A model generated the notes under the pieces. That model saw nothing but the letters and a program-made list of their open reading frames with translations. It made no database searches and was not told the origin of the DNA. Shown in pieces: positions 8,242 to 16,427 of a stretch of DNA of 33,824 bases. Every line of letters starts with the position of its first letter. The first letter of the stretch is position 1. Where the stretch lies: positions 1 through 33,824 of the forward strand of contig LNEO01000195.1 of the NCBI GenBank assembly GCA_001465015.1, given 5' to 3'. Origin of the DNA: Deltaproteobacteria bacterium Ga0077539 (GTDB lineage Bacteria > Myxococcota_A > Polyangia > Polyangiales > Ga0077539). The position numbers and the translations under genes are program-made.

Positions 8242-9402
8242 ATGAACCCTCTGCGAATCCTCGTGATGCTCTTGGTGATGAGCTCGGTCACCTACGGGAC
8301 GCACTACTACCTCTGGGCGCGCCTCGTGCGCGACGCGGCGTTGCCCGCGCCGTACGGCTCGATCGCGACCGCAGTGATCGTTTTGCTCGCGTTGTCGATC
8401 CCCTTCACGATGGTGGCGTTTCGGTGGCTGCCGCGCGAGCTGATGAAGCCCCTCGCGTGGACCGCCTTCTTGTGGATGGGGACGATGTTTCTGCTCTTGG
8501 TCTCGACGGCCAGCGCGGACCTCGTTCGCAAGGTGATCGCGACGTTTTCGGGAGATTCGCTCGCCGATCCCGAGAGGCGCCTCGGCCTCGCCCGCGCCAG
8601 CGCCGCGCTCGCTGCCCTCGTTGGCGGCGGGCTCTCGCTCTCGAGCATGCTCGCGGCGGCGAAAAAGACCGGGGTCAAGCCCGTGCGCATCGCGCTCTCG
8701 AAGCTCTCTGCTCGCATGAGCGGCTACAAGATCATCCAGCTCAGCGACGTGCACATCGGACCGACGTTGGACCGCACGTTTCTCGAGCGCGTGGTCGCGT
8801 CGGTCAACGCTGAACACCCCGACCTCGTCGTGATCACAGGCGACCTGGTCGACGGGTCCGTCGAGCAGCTCTGCGAACACGTGCGTCCTCTGTCGCAGCT
8901 GCGCGCGCGGGACGGAGTCTATTTCGTCACGGGAAATCACGAGTACTACTCGGGCGCCGACGAGTGGCTCGCGTTCTTGCGCACGCTCGGCGTCAAACCC
9001 CTTCGCAACGAGCGTGTGCGCATCGGCGGAGAAGACGGCTTCGATCTCGCGGGCGTCGACGACGCGAGCGCGCACCAGTTCGGCGCCGATCACGGCGCGG
9101 ACTACGAGCGGGCCCTCGGCGGTCGCGACGCAGAGAGGCCAGTGGTCTTGCTCGCCCATCAGCCGCGGCAGGTCGTGAAGGCCGAGCCCTACGCGCCGGA
9201 CCTGGTGCTCTCGGGCCACACGCACGGCGGACAGATCGCGCCCATTCACTTTCTCGTGAAGCTGCAGCAGCCCTACGTCGCGGGGCTGCATCAACACGGC
9301 GCAACGCAGGTCTACGTCTCGCGAGGGACTGGCTATTGGGGCCCGCCCATGCGCCTCGCCGCCCCCGCAGAGATCACCAAGATCGAGCTCGTGCGCGCCT
9401 GA
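8242..9402 (+). CDS. Membrane-anchored metallophosphoesterase (YkuE-like)
   Basis: The product is 386 residues. Four hydrophobic segments at about 5-24, 39-60, 71-92 and 118-138 precede a calcineurin-like phosphoesterase domain at about 161-386. The metal ligands are all visible: SDVHIG (Asp169, His171), TGDLVDG (Asp201), TGNHEY (Asn232, His233), LLAHQP and SGHTHGGQ. This architecture matches the YaeI/YkuE group, some of which act on lipid-linked phosphates such as UDP-diacylglucosamine; the substrate here cannot be read from sequence. The start ATG is the first codon before a hydrophobic helix, with no clear Shine-Dalgarno sequence. The gene is divergent from glgP and 41 bases upstream of the glutathione transferase gene. 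Confidence 0.88.
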   Translation: MNPLRILVMLLVMSSVTYGTHYYLWARLVRDAALPAPYGSIATAVIVLLALSIPFTMVAFRWLPRELMKPLAWTAFLWMGTMFLLLVSTASADLVRKVIATFSGDSLADPERRLGLARASAALAALVGGGLSLSSMLAAAKKTGVKPVRIALSKLSARMSGYKIIQLSDVHIGPTLDRTFLERVVASVNAEHPDLVVITGDLVDGSVEQLCEHVRPLSQLRARDGVYFVTGNHEYYSGADEWLAFLRTLGVKPLRNERVRIGGEDGFDLAGVDDASAHQFGADHGADYERALGGRDAERPVVLLAHQPRQVVKAEPYAPDLVLSGHTHGGQIAPIHFLVKLQQPYVAGLHQHGATQVYVSRGTGYWGPPMRLAAPAEITKIELVRA

Positions 9403-9411
9403 CCCTGGCGT

Positions 9412-9429
9412 TGGGGCGTCGTTGCCCCA
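9412..9429 (+). terminator. Short hairpin between metallophosphoesterase and GST genes
   Basis: A perfect 6-bp stem TGGGGC/GCCCCA encloses a 6-base loop (GTCGTT), 9 bases after the upstream stop codon. There is no T-tract, so it may be a weak terminator or part of the promoter just downstream. Confidence 0.25.
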
Positions 9430-9435
9430 TACCGT
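9430..9435 (+). promoter_or_regulatory. -10-like box TACCGT before the GST gene
   Basis: TACCGT ends 8 bases before the ATG at 9444, and the leader has no purine-rich ribosome site. This fits a leaderless or near-leaderless transcript. No -35 element is evident. Confidence 0.4.
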
Positions 9436-9443
9436 ACGCCCTC

Positions 9444-10139
9444 ATGAAGCCGATCACCCTCTATGCGTGGCCGACTCCCAACGGCCACAAGGTCTCGATC
9501 TTTCTCGAAGAGGCCGCCATCCCATACGACGTCGTCGCGGTGGACATCGGCGCGGGAGACCAGTTCAAGCCGGACTTTCTCGCGCTCAACCTCAACCACC
9601 GGATGCCCGTGATCGTCGATCACGAGGGAGATGGTGCGCCGATCACGGTGTTCGAGTCGGGCGCGATCCTCTGGTACCTCGCCGAGAAGACCGGGTCGTT
9701 CTGGCCGAAGACCCTGCGCGAGCGCGCTCTCACGCACGAGTGGCTCCTCTGGCAGATGTCCGCGATCGGGCCGATGTTCGGGCAGCTCGGTCACTTCAAG
9801 ACGTACGCGAAGGAGCAGATCCCGTACGCGATCGAGCGGTACACCAACGAAGCCCGCAGGCTCGTCGGCGTGCTCGACAAGCGGCTCGCCCAGGCCGAGT
9901 TCATGGCGGGAGAGTACGGAATGGCCGACATGGCGACGTTTCCGTGGGTGCGCGCGCTGAGCCGCTACGGGTTCGATCGCAACGAGTGGCCTTCGGTCGA
10001 CCGGTGGCTCTCTGCGATCGAGTCGCGCCCCGCCGTCGTGCGCGGGCTCGATCTCTTGAAGGACAAGATCAAGCGCGGTCCTTTATCGGACGAAGCGCGC
10101 GCCAACCTCTTTGGAAACAAGCAGTTCGAGAAGCGCTGA
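9444..10139 (+). CDS. Nu-class glutathione transferase, YfcG-like
   Basis: The product is 231 residues. The N-terminal thioredoxin-like domain has WPTPNGHKVSIFLEEA (9-24), in which Thr11 and Asn13 match the glutathione-contact residues of E. coli YfcG. FESGAILWYLAEKTG follows, and the C-terminal helical domain contains YAIERY and MADMATFPWV. YfcG-type enzymes reduce disulfides with glutathione rather than conjugating electrophiles, so a cytoplasmic disulfide reductase role is the best guess. The ATG at 9444 is the only sensible start. The gene ends 7 bases before the convergent zinc-ribbon membrane protein gene. Confidence 0.9.
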   Translation: MKPITLYAWPTPNGHKVSIFLEEAAIPYDVVAVDIGAGDQFKPDFLALNLNHRMPVIVDHEGDGAPITVFESGAILWYLAEKTGSFWPKTLRERALTHEWLLWQMSAIGPMFGQLGHFKTYAKEQIPYAIERYTNEARRLVGVLDKRLAQAEFMAGEYGMADMATFPWVRALSRYGFDRNEWPSVDRWLSAIESRPAVVRGLDLLKDKIKRGPLSDEARANLFGNKQFEKR

Positions 10140-10146
10140 GCTGCGC

Positions 10147-11301
10147 TTACAAGATCGTGATGCGAATGGGGTGCTCGGCCGTTCCCTTGAGCGATCGCTC
10201 GAAGGCCGAGGTCCGGTAGCCCTCGCGGTCGCTCGACGCTGCGCGCTCTGTGAGCTCGCCGCCCTCGACGCGCAGCCGCGCGCCGTCGCCCACGGCGAAG
10301 AGCGCCACCAACTCGGACGCTGGCATCGCTTCGGGGCGACGTCGCGCCCGGGCCACGCCCCACTGCGTGGGCAGCTCGCGCACGAGCATCTCCCGCTGGG
10401 CGCCGGACACAAAGACCACCTCGCCCACCGTGACTTCGACGCGCACCGGACCTTCGCAGGTCTCGAGCTCGAACGGAGCCACCATCGCGTCTTCGATCCT
10501 GGCGCCGACGGTGTAGCCCGCGATCCCCACGATGGGCGCGCGGACGTTGGCGAGCGACACGTGTTCGGCGCACCGGCCGAGCGTCCCTTCGAAGCGCGTC
10601 ATCGACGGCGTCGGCGCGGGCAAACCGAGCCGCACCGGACGGAGACCCTCGTGCCGACGCGGCTTCTTCCACCGCGCCACCGGGCCTGCTCCGCGCAGCG
10701 CAAAGACAGGCTCGAACACGAGCGCGATCGCTCGCTCGGTGAGAGCTCCGATGTGCTTTCGCGCCCGCGCGCCGTGCGGCTGCGGGACGAGCAGCGTGAG
10801 CATCGAGAGCGTCGCGGCGACCGCGAGGACCACCAGCGTCGTCGAGAGCGCCACCGCCGCGGTCGTGAGCAAGAGCAGCAACAGAAGCAGCGCGACGCTG
10901 AGGTATCCGCCGACGTAGCCGAGCACCGCAGCCAGCGCGAACAACAACAGCGAAGGCCCAGAAAACGACCCCGAATAATGGTGCGCGATCCAGACGCTCA
11001 CCAGCGAGCTCGCGACAGCGATCACGTGCGCCACGGCCGTGAGCGCTCGCTCGCGCTCGGGCTTCGAGCCGTTGACGGAGGTGGCCTTGAACACCCGGCG
11101 CGCGAGCTGAACGAGCCGACTGTTCGCGCTCTCGCCCTTGAGCTCGAACCGCGTGCGGCCGCAGTGCTCGCAGCGGCCGGGGCGCTGCTCGCGCGTGCGA
11201 CAGAAGAAGCACGCGAACCTCGCGCCGACCGCCAAGGTGACGAGCGCGCCGTTGTGCGCGCACAATCCTGCCTTACCGTCAGCGCCTGGCGCTCTGCTCA
11301 C
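10147..11301 (-). CDS. Zinc-ribbon membrane protein of unknown function
   Basis: The product is 384 residues from GTG 11301. A four-cysteine ribbon (CFFC 31-34, CEHC 44-47) near the N-terminus is followed by a strongly hydrophobic region, about 86-173, with three or four membrane segments including a run of leucines. The remaining 210 residues are soluble and probably beta-rich, with no domain I recognise. A similar layout is seen in E3-like membrane proteins of the GIDE type, but I see no RING motif. The start is uncertain: AGGGGG directly touches the GTG, so translation could begin elsewhere. The gene follows the DTW gene on the same strand with a 4-base gap, so the two are very likely co-transcribed. 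Confidence 0.65.
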   Translation of the reverse strand: MSRAPGADGKAGLCAHNGALVTLAVGARFACFFCRTREQRPGRCEHCGRTRFELKGESANSRLVQLARRVFKATSVNGSKPERERALTAVAHVIAVASSLVSVWIAHHYSGSFSGPSLLLFALAAVLGYVGGYLSVALLLLLLLLTTAAVALSTTLVVLAVAATLSMLTLLVPQPHGARARKHIGALTERAIALVFEPVFALRGAGPVARWKKPRRHEGLRPVRLGLPAPTPSMTRFEGTLGRCAEHVSLANVRAPIVGIAGYTVGARIEDAMVAPFELETCEGPVRVEVTVGEVVFVSGAQREMLVRELPTQWGVARARRRPEAMPASELVALFAVGDGARLRVEGGELTERAASSDREGYRTSAFERSLKGTAEHPIRITIL

Positions 11302-11305
11302 CCCC

Positions 11306-12097
11306 CTAGAATGCCACGTCGTCGCGCTTGGGGCCCCTCTTCTTCGCGGGCTTCCGCGCGGGCTTGCCCTTGCCGCCCGGAGTGGTCGATTCGGCGAGCG
11401 CTTCGAGCGCACCGGGGCCGCTGCTGTTGGTCACACCCGCGTCGCGGGCGCGCTGGCACAGCGTGCGAAACAAGCGACGGAGGTCCGCGCCGACCGTGGG
11501 CTCTTCGCCGAGCCCGTCGAGCGCGAGCGCGATCGCTTCGAGCGTCGAGACGTGCTGGTTGGACGGTTGCTTGCGGAGCTTGCCATAGGCGCTCGGCTCC
11601 TTGGGGTGAAGCAATAGCCGGTTGAGCTTCAAGAGCCAGGGGTTTCGCCACCACAGGGCCTTGGCTTGCGACCACGTCCCGTCGAGCACGACGATCCCGT
11701 CGAGATGCAATTCGTCCGGGGATTTGCGCTGTGATTTGCGGTCGAGCAGCAGCACGGGCATGGCCGTCTCTCGCTCGGTGAGCTCGCGTCCGAGCGATCC
11801 GCGGTACATCACGGCCCACCGAGAGGGCTCTGCCTCTTCTTCTTCGAGCGCGTGCGCGAGCGACGCCCACGACAGTCCCGTGCGAAGCACCGAGCGATCG
11901 AGCGACGCGGTGACGAGCGGCGCGGTTCCGAGGAGGGCGTCCTGCTCTTGCGGGTGCTGCAGGATCAGCACGCGCAGCCGTGGATGCGCGCGGACGACGC
12001 GATCGCGGACGAAATCGATGGCCGCTGCAGGCGGCGTCTTGTCGCTCTCGCTCGAGGCTGCAGGGGCTGCGGCGGGCTTCGCTGGTTTGGTGGTCAT
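11306..12097 (-). CDS. DTW-domain protein, probable tRNA uridine aminocarboxypropyltransferase
   Basis: The product is 263 residues. Family signatures are RVLILQHPQE (42-51), the defining LDGTWSQAKALW (138-149), NPWL, HPKEPSAYGKLRKQP and the STLEA helix (184-188). DTW proteins such as E. coli TapT transfer the aminocarboxypropyl group of S-adenosylmethionine to a tRNA uridine (acp3U47). The usual N-terminal cysteine motif (CxxC...C) of the family is absent; residues 1-35 are an Ala/Pro/Lys-rich leader instead. The tail is Lys/Arg-rich and could contact RNA. ATG 12097 is supported by a -10-like TACCTT 13 bases upstream. The gene is divergent from proline iminopeptidase with only 34 bases between start codons. 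Confidence 0.85.
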   Translation of the reverse strand: MTTKPAKPAAAPAASSESDKTPPAAAIDFVRDRVVRAHPRLRVLILQHPQEQDALLGTAPLVTASLDRSVLRTGLSWASLAHALEEEEAEPSRWAVMYRGSLGRELTERETAMPVLLLDRKSQRKSPDELHLDGIVVLDGTWSQAKALWWRNPWLLKLNRLLLHPKEPSAYGKLRKQPSNQHVSTLEAIALALDGLGEEPTVGADLRRLFRTLCQRARDAGVTNSSGPGALEALAESTTPGGKGKPARKPAKKRGPKRDDVAF

Positions 12098-12106
12098 GAG
12101 TCCGGC

Positions 12107-12124
12107 GCGCAAGGTACCGTGCGC
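12107..12124. promoter_or_regulatory. Palindromic, probably bidirectional promoter between DTW and pip genes
   Basis: GCGCAAGGTACCGTGCGC is an 18-bp palindrome with one mismatched pair, centred on GGTACC. Read rightward it gives TACCGT (12115-12120), 11 bases before the pip ATG; read leftward it gives TACCTT (12116-12111), 13 bases before the DTW ATG. Neither leader has a Shine-Dalgarno sequence. Confidence 0.45.
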
Positions 12125-12131
12125 AGCCGAG

Positions 12132-13088
12132 ATGAGCGAAGCGCTTCTGTATCCAGCGATCGAACCTTTTCGCACCGGCCACCTGAAGGTCTCGGACGTG
12201 CACGAGGTCTACTTCGAAGAGAGCGGCAATCCCGAGGGAAAGCCGGTGGTCTTTCTGCACGGCGGCCCCGGCGGCGGAAGTGACGGAAAATACCGGCGAT
12301 TCTTCGACCCCGCGGTGTACCGCATCGTCCTCTTCGACCAGCGCGGCTGCGGAAAGAGCACCCCTCACGCCTGCCTCGACGAGAACACGACCTGGGACCT
12401 GGTCGCGGACATCGAGCGGATCCGCGCGCACCTGGGGATCGATCGATGGCAGGTGTTCGGCGGGAGCTGGGGCTCGACGCTCGCCCTCGCGTACGCCGAG
12501 ACGCATCCCGAGCGCGTGACCGAGCTGGTGCTGCGCGGGATCTTCTTGCTGCGAAAGCAAGAGATCGACTGGTTCTACCAGCGCGGCACGAGCGCGATCT
12601 TCGCGGACTACTGGGAGTCGTACCTCGCGCCCATCCCCGAGGCCGAGCGCGGCGACCTGCTGAGCGCGTATCACAAGCGGCTGACGAGCGACGACGCGAA
12701 CGTGCGCCTCGAGGCCGCGCGGGCGTGGGCCGTGTGGGAGGGCTCGACGAGCAAGCTGATCCCGGACCCGGACATGATCCAGCGATTCTCGGGGGACCGC
12801 TTCGCCGAGGCGTTCGCCCGGATCGAGTGCCACTACTTCGTGAACAAGGGCTTCTTTCGGACGGACACGCAGCTCCTCGATGACGCACACAAAATCGAGC
12901 ACATCCCGACGGTGATCGTTCAGGGGCGCTACGACGTCGTGTGTCCGATGGAGAGCGCCTGGGCGCTGCACAAGGTTTTGCCGAAGGCCGAGTTCGTGGT
13001 CGTCGCGGACGCCGGTCACTCGATGCACGAGCCCGGGATCACTCGAGCGCTCGTCGCTGCGACCAACAAGTTTCGCCCGAACGGGTAG
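12132..13088 (+). CDS. pip: Proline iminopeptidase (alpha/beta hydrolase, S33)
   Basis: The product is 318 residues, the normal size. It removes N-terminal proline from peptides in the cytoplasm. The oxyanion-hole motif FLHGGPGGG lies at 41-49, FDQRGCGKSTPH follows, and the nucleophile motif GGSWGSTLAL gives Ser112. Asp268 (QGRYDVVCP) and His296 (AGHSMHE) complete the triad. The ATG at 12132 begins the conserved N-terminal segment (LYPAIEPFRTGHLKVSD). A GTG or ATG further upstream would overlap the divergent gene. The transporter gene starts 2 bases after the stop codon, which points to co-transcription and possibly to coupled use of peptides and organic acids as carbon sources, though that link is speculative. 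Confidence 0.94.
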   Translation: MSEALLYPAIEPFRTGHLKVSDVHEVYFEESGNPEGKPVVFLHGGPGGGSDGKYRRFFDPAVYRIVLFDQRGCGKSTPHACLDENTTWDLVADIERIRAHLGIDRWQVFGGSWGSTLALAYAETHPERVTELVLRGIFLLRKQEIDWFYQRGTSAIFADYWESYLAPIPEAERGDLLSAYHKRLTSDDANVRLEAARAWAVWEGSTSKLIPDPDMIQRFSGDRFAEAFARIECHYFVNKGFFRTDTQLLDDAHKIEHIPTVIVQGRYDVVCPMESAWALHKVLPKAEFVVVADAGHSMHEPGITRALVAATNKFRPNG

Positions 13089-13090
13089 CG

Positions 13091-14503
13091 ATGCTCGAGC
13101 GACTCGGAGCCTCGGCGGATCGCCTCGTGCGTCGGGTCATGCCCGACCCGTTTGTGCTGGTCCTCGCGCTGACCGCGCTCACGTGGGCGGCGTCCGTGGC
13201 GATGCTGGCTCGCAGCGGAGCGCCCGGCGTCCAGAGCGTCGGAGGGATGGCGCTCACCTCGGCGCTCGTCGCGTCTTCGGAGATGCTCTTCAAGGGCTTC
13301 TCGGACCTGCTCACGTTCGCGATGCAGATGGTGCTCATCGTGGTGACGGGCGAGGCGATCGCGAGCTCGCCGCCCGTGGCCAAGGCGATCCGTCGCGCGG
13401 CGATGATCCCGCAGACGCAAGGAGGCGCGCTGTGGTTTGTGTCGACCGCGGCGCTCGCGCTCGGATGGCTGCACTGGGGCTTCGGGCTGATGACGGCGGC
13501 GATGCTCGCGCGCGAGGTGGCGAGGGCCTGCCGCGAGCGCGGGGTGCGCGTGCACTATCCGCTGCTCGGAACGGCGGCGTACATGTCCATGCTGCTGTGG
13601 CACGCGGGGACGAGCGCGAGCGCGCCGCTGTTGATCAACACGCCGGGGCACTTTCTCGCGGCGCAAATCGGGGTGATCCCGCTCAGCCAGACGGTGTTCA
13701 GGCCGATCAACCTCGCGGTGTGCGCGGTGTTGTTGCTCTTGATTCCGTGGGTCGTTCGAGCGATGGCGCCCAGCGATCCTTCAGCGATTCGAGAGGTCGA
13801 GCCTGGCGACGGTGCAATCACGGCGGCGCCCGAGCGCGGCGGGCACGATCGAGCGCCCGGCGGGGACGTCGCGAACGGAGAGGCGCAGAGGCTCGACGCG
13901 TTTCGCGGGTGGCAGCTCGCCGTGTCCGCGGTGGGTGTGATCGCGCTCGGGCACTATGTGTGGACGCGGGGCGCGCTGGCGATCAACCACAACGTCCTCA
14001 ATTTCGCGTTCGTGATCGTTGGCATGGCGCTCTATCCGACGCCCGTCGCCTACGCCAAGGCGATCTCGCACAGCGTTCGAGGAACGGCGGGGGTCGTGCT
14101 GCAGTTTCCCTTCTACGGCGCGATCATGGTGATGATGCGCGACTCGGGGCTCGGGCACGCGATCGCGGGCGTGTTCATCGCGTTTGCGACGGCGAAGACG
14201 CTCCCGTTCTTCACGTTTCTGGCGTCGCTCGTGACCAAGCTCTTCGTGCCGTCGGGCGGCGGCGAGTGGGCCGTCGAAGGCCCCGTGATGCTCGAGGCAG
14301 CGAGGCGCCTCGGTACGCCCTACGGCGCGACCACCATGGGCGTCGCCTACGGAAACATGGCGGGAAACATGTTCCAACCGTTTTGGGCGCTGCCCCTGCT
14401 CGGTCTGCTGGGCCTGCGCGCCAAGGACATCATGGGCTACTCGCTCGTCGTGTTTCTCGTCTCGGCGCCGATCCTCGGAGTCGCGCTGCTCCTTCCCTGG
14501 TGA
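13091..14503 (+). CDS. atoE: Short-chain fatty acid transporter, AtoE/TIGR00366 type
   Basis: The product is 470 residues with about ten to twelve hydrophobic segments. Family features include the N-terminal MPDPFVLVLALTALTW, the GWLHWGFGLM and LLWHAGTSASAPL stretches, and FQPFWALPLLGL near the C-terminus. Members import short-chain fatty acids such as acetoacetate or butyrate. A hydrophilic loop of about 45 residues rich in Gly, Asp and Arg (around 235-275) sits between the two membrane halves. The start ATG is 2 bases after the pip stop codon, so translation is probably coupled. No atoDAB genes lie nearby, so the substrate is only a family-level call. Confidence 0.85.
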   Translation: MLERLGASADRLVRRVMPDPFVLVLALTALTWAASVAMLARSGAPGVQSVGGMALTSALVASSEMLFKGFSDLLTFAMQMVLIVVTGEAIASSPPVAKAIRRAAMIPQTQGGALWFVSTAALALGWLHWGFGLMTAAMLAREVARACRERGVRVHYPLLGTAAYMSMLLWHAGTSASAPLLINTPGHFLAAQIGVIPLSQTVFRPINLAVCAVLLLLIPWVVRAMAPSDPSAIREVEPGDGAITAAPERGGHDRAPGGDVANGEAQRLDAFRGWQLAVSAVGVIALGHYVWTRGALAINHNVLNFAFVIVGMALYPTPVAYAKAISHSVRGTAGVVLQFPFYGAIMVMMRDSGLGHAIAGVFIAFATAKTLPFFTFLASLVTKLFVPSGGGEWAVEGPVMLEAARRLGTPYGATTMGVAYGNMAGNMFQPFWALPLLGLLGLRAKDIMGYSLVVFLVSAPILGVALLLPW

Positions 14504-14578
14504 AGGGGCGCTCATCGAGAGCCAATTCCGCGCGAACTTTCCCTTCGGCTCGGATTGGGCTAAGGCCCTCGGGCTCCT

Positions 14579-15811
14579 GTGTCGTCCCGTCGACGAAATC
14601 GGGCCGTCTTTCGCGCGGTCGCATCGCTCTCGGTCCTCGGGGCGGTCACCTTTGGTGCGGCGATGGCCCTTCGCGTCCAGGGAATCACCAGCCCCCTGGA
14701 CGTCTTGCAGACGCTCGCCTCCCTCGGTCGCGGGGGCCGCTCGACGCCCGTGGACACCGAGGCGCACGCTCGTCGGCAGGTGCAACGGGTGATCGCGATG
14801 CGCGGTCCCGACGGCGGAGTGCGACGGATCGCGACGGTGATTCCTCGGGGTGACGGCGGTCGCGGCGACGCTGCGGCGGTCGCGCGGGTGTGGCCGCCTG
14901 CGCTGCTCAACCCCACGGGGCACCTTCGAACGGCCTGGGATCTGGCCCTCGGACGCCCTGGCGCGCGCGAGATTCTCTTTACGTTCGACGATGGGCCCAA
15001 GCCTGGAACGACCGATCGGCTGCTCGACATCCTCGATCGGCACCAGGTCAAGGCCGTCTTCTTCGTCTGCGGCTGGAGGCTCGAGACCGACTCCGAGCCG
15101 ACGCGGGGCAGGGCGCGCGCGATCTTGTTGGACGCCTTTCGCCGCGGGCACGTGATCGGAAACCACTCGATCACGCACCCCAACATGGCCAACCTCTCGT
15201 CCGAGCGCATCGCGCGCGAGGTCGAGCACAACTCCGAGATCATCGAGGGCGTGATCGGCCAGCGGCCGCACTTGTTCAGGCCGCCGTACGGGTCGTACTC
15301 GGACGACGTGCAGCGACACGTGCACGAGCACGGCTACGAGCTCTCGCTCTGGAGCATCGACTCGCACGACTGGCAGATGGTCGGCGACGCTCAGGGCGTC
15401 GCGATGAACGTCATCCGCTTGATCGGAAACATGGCAGGCGGAACGGTGCTCCTGCACGACACGCACGCCTGGAGCGTTCGTGCCGCGGACATGGTCCTGC
15501 GTTGGATCAAGACCGAGAACCGCGAGCGCTCGGACGCCGGTCGACCGACGTATCGAGTCGTCGACGCCGCGGAGTTCTACGAGGGCGCCAGAGAGCGACT
15601 GCCGTTGATCCAAGCGCAGCGCGAAGCAGAAGACTCGCGAACGCGACGGCGTCGAGGGGGCGCGGACGCGGGTGCTGCCGATGGCTCTGCCTCCACGAGC
15701 GAAGACGCCTCGGTGAGCGAGAATCACTCGCCCGGCGCCTATGGGCCCGGCGCTGGACCGGGCTCTGGCGAAGCGCCTGGCGAGCGTCGCGACGCAGGCG
15801 CGCGGGACTGA
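14579..15811 (+). CDS. Polysaccharide deacetylase (NodB domain), membrane-anchored
   Basis: The product is 410 residues from GTG 14579. An N-terminal hydrophobic segment (about 13-31) suggests a signal anchor or signal peptide, placing the enzyme in the envelope. The NodB motifs are complete: TFDDGPKPG (135-143; Asp137, Asp138), NHSITHP (195-201; His196 and His200 as metal ligands), RPPYGS, SIDSHDW and LLHDTH. Such enzymes remove acetyl groups from N-acetylglucosamine-containing polymers or peptidoglycan. The C-terminal 60 residues are a low-complexity Gly/Ala/Asp/Ser tail. TAAGGC, 12 bases upstream of the start, is a poor match to the local -10-like boxes, and no Shine-Dalgarno sequence is seen. 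The gene converges on msrB with a 12-base gap. Confidence 0.9.
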   Translation: MSSRRRNRAVFRAVASLSVLGAVTFGAAMALRVQGITSPLDVLQTLASLGRGGRSTPVDTEAHARRQVQRVIAMRGPDGGVRRIATVIPRGDGGRGDAAAVARVWPPALLNPTGHLRTAWDLALGRPGAREILFTFDDGPKPGTTDRLLDILDRHQVKAVFFVCGWRLETDSEPTRGRARAILLDAFRRGHVIGNHSITHPNMANLSSERIAREVEHNSEIIEGVIGQRPHLFRPPYGSYSDDVQRHVHEHGYELSLWSIDSHDWQMVGDAQGVAMNVIRLIGNMAGGTVLLHDTHAWSVRAADMVLRWIKTENRERSDAGRPTYRVVDAAEFYEGARERLPLIQAQREAEDSRTRRRRGGADAGAADGSASTSEDASVSENHSPGAYGPGAGPGSGEAPGERRDAGARD

Positions 15812-15823
15812 CGCTCGTCGCGG

Positions 15824-16267
15824 CTACTCGACCTTCTCGAGCGCCACGGCGTTGATGCAGAAGCGCAATCCGCTCGGCTCTGGGCCATCGGGAAAGACAT
15901 GGCCCAGGTGCGCGTCGCACACGTTGCAGAGCGTCTCGACCCGCACCATCCCGTAGCTCTCGTCCACGTGGTACGAGACGACGTCGGGCTCGACCGGCTG
16001 CGAAAAGGACGGCCAACCGGTGCCGGATTCGAACTTCGTCGCGGCGTCGAAGAGCAGCGTCTGGCAGCACACGCAACGGTAACGACCCGGCTCGAATTTC
16101 GAGCACATCTCCGAGCTGAACGCGCGCTCGGTCCCGTGCCGACGCGTGACCTCGAACGCCAGCGGCGCGAGCTGCGCGCGCCACTCGGCCTCGCTCTTCT
16201 TCACGGTCCTCGGGGGAGCGTGGTTTCCGTTTCGCGCGAGGCGGAGCACTTCCTTCCAGGTGAGCAT
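15824..16267 (-). CDS. msrB: Peptide methionine (R)-S-oxide reductase
   Basis: The product is 147 residues, typical for a stand-alone MsrB. It repairs R-methionine sulfoxide in proteins. The catalytic cysteine is in RFCINAVAL (Cys137). The zinc-site cysteines are Cys65 and Cys68 in RCVCC, and Cys114 and Cys117 in CNVC. The core GTGWPSFSQPV and DAHLGHVFPDGP are both present. Cys55 in SSEMCSKFEPG replaces the more common YWDHKE-type sequence and could serve as a resolving cysteine. No export signal is seen, so it is likely cytoplasmic. The ATG at 16267 is supported by a -10-like box 8 bases upstream. Confidence 0.95.
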   Translation of the reverse strand: MLTWKEVLRLARNGNHAPPRTVKKSEAEWRAQLAPLAFEVTRRHGTERAFSSEMCSKFEPGRYRCVCCQTLLFDAATKFESGTGWPSFSQPVEPDVVSYHVDESYGMVRVETLCNVCDAHLGHVFPDGPEPSGLRFCINAVALEKVE

Positions 16268-16275
16268 GACGCAGG

Positions 16276-16281
16276 AGTGTA
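16276..16281 (-). promoter_or_regulatory. -10-like box TACACT before msrB
   Basis: Read on the minus strand, TACACT ends 8 bases before the msrB ATG, with no ribosome binding site between. It is a candidate leaderless promoter. Confidence 0.4.
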
Positions 16282-16427
16282 CGCGTCGCGGGGGCAATGG
16301 TTACGGCGAGCGACGGGCGGTCCGCGCAAGCCGTCCTCGAGTCGCACGCCCGCCATGCGCGGAATTTTCGCGCTCGCAATCAGTGGACACGCTCGCGGTT
16401 CACTCGTCACTCTTCACGCATACGGCA

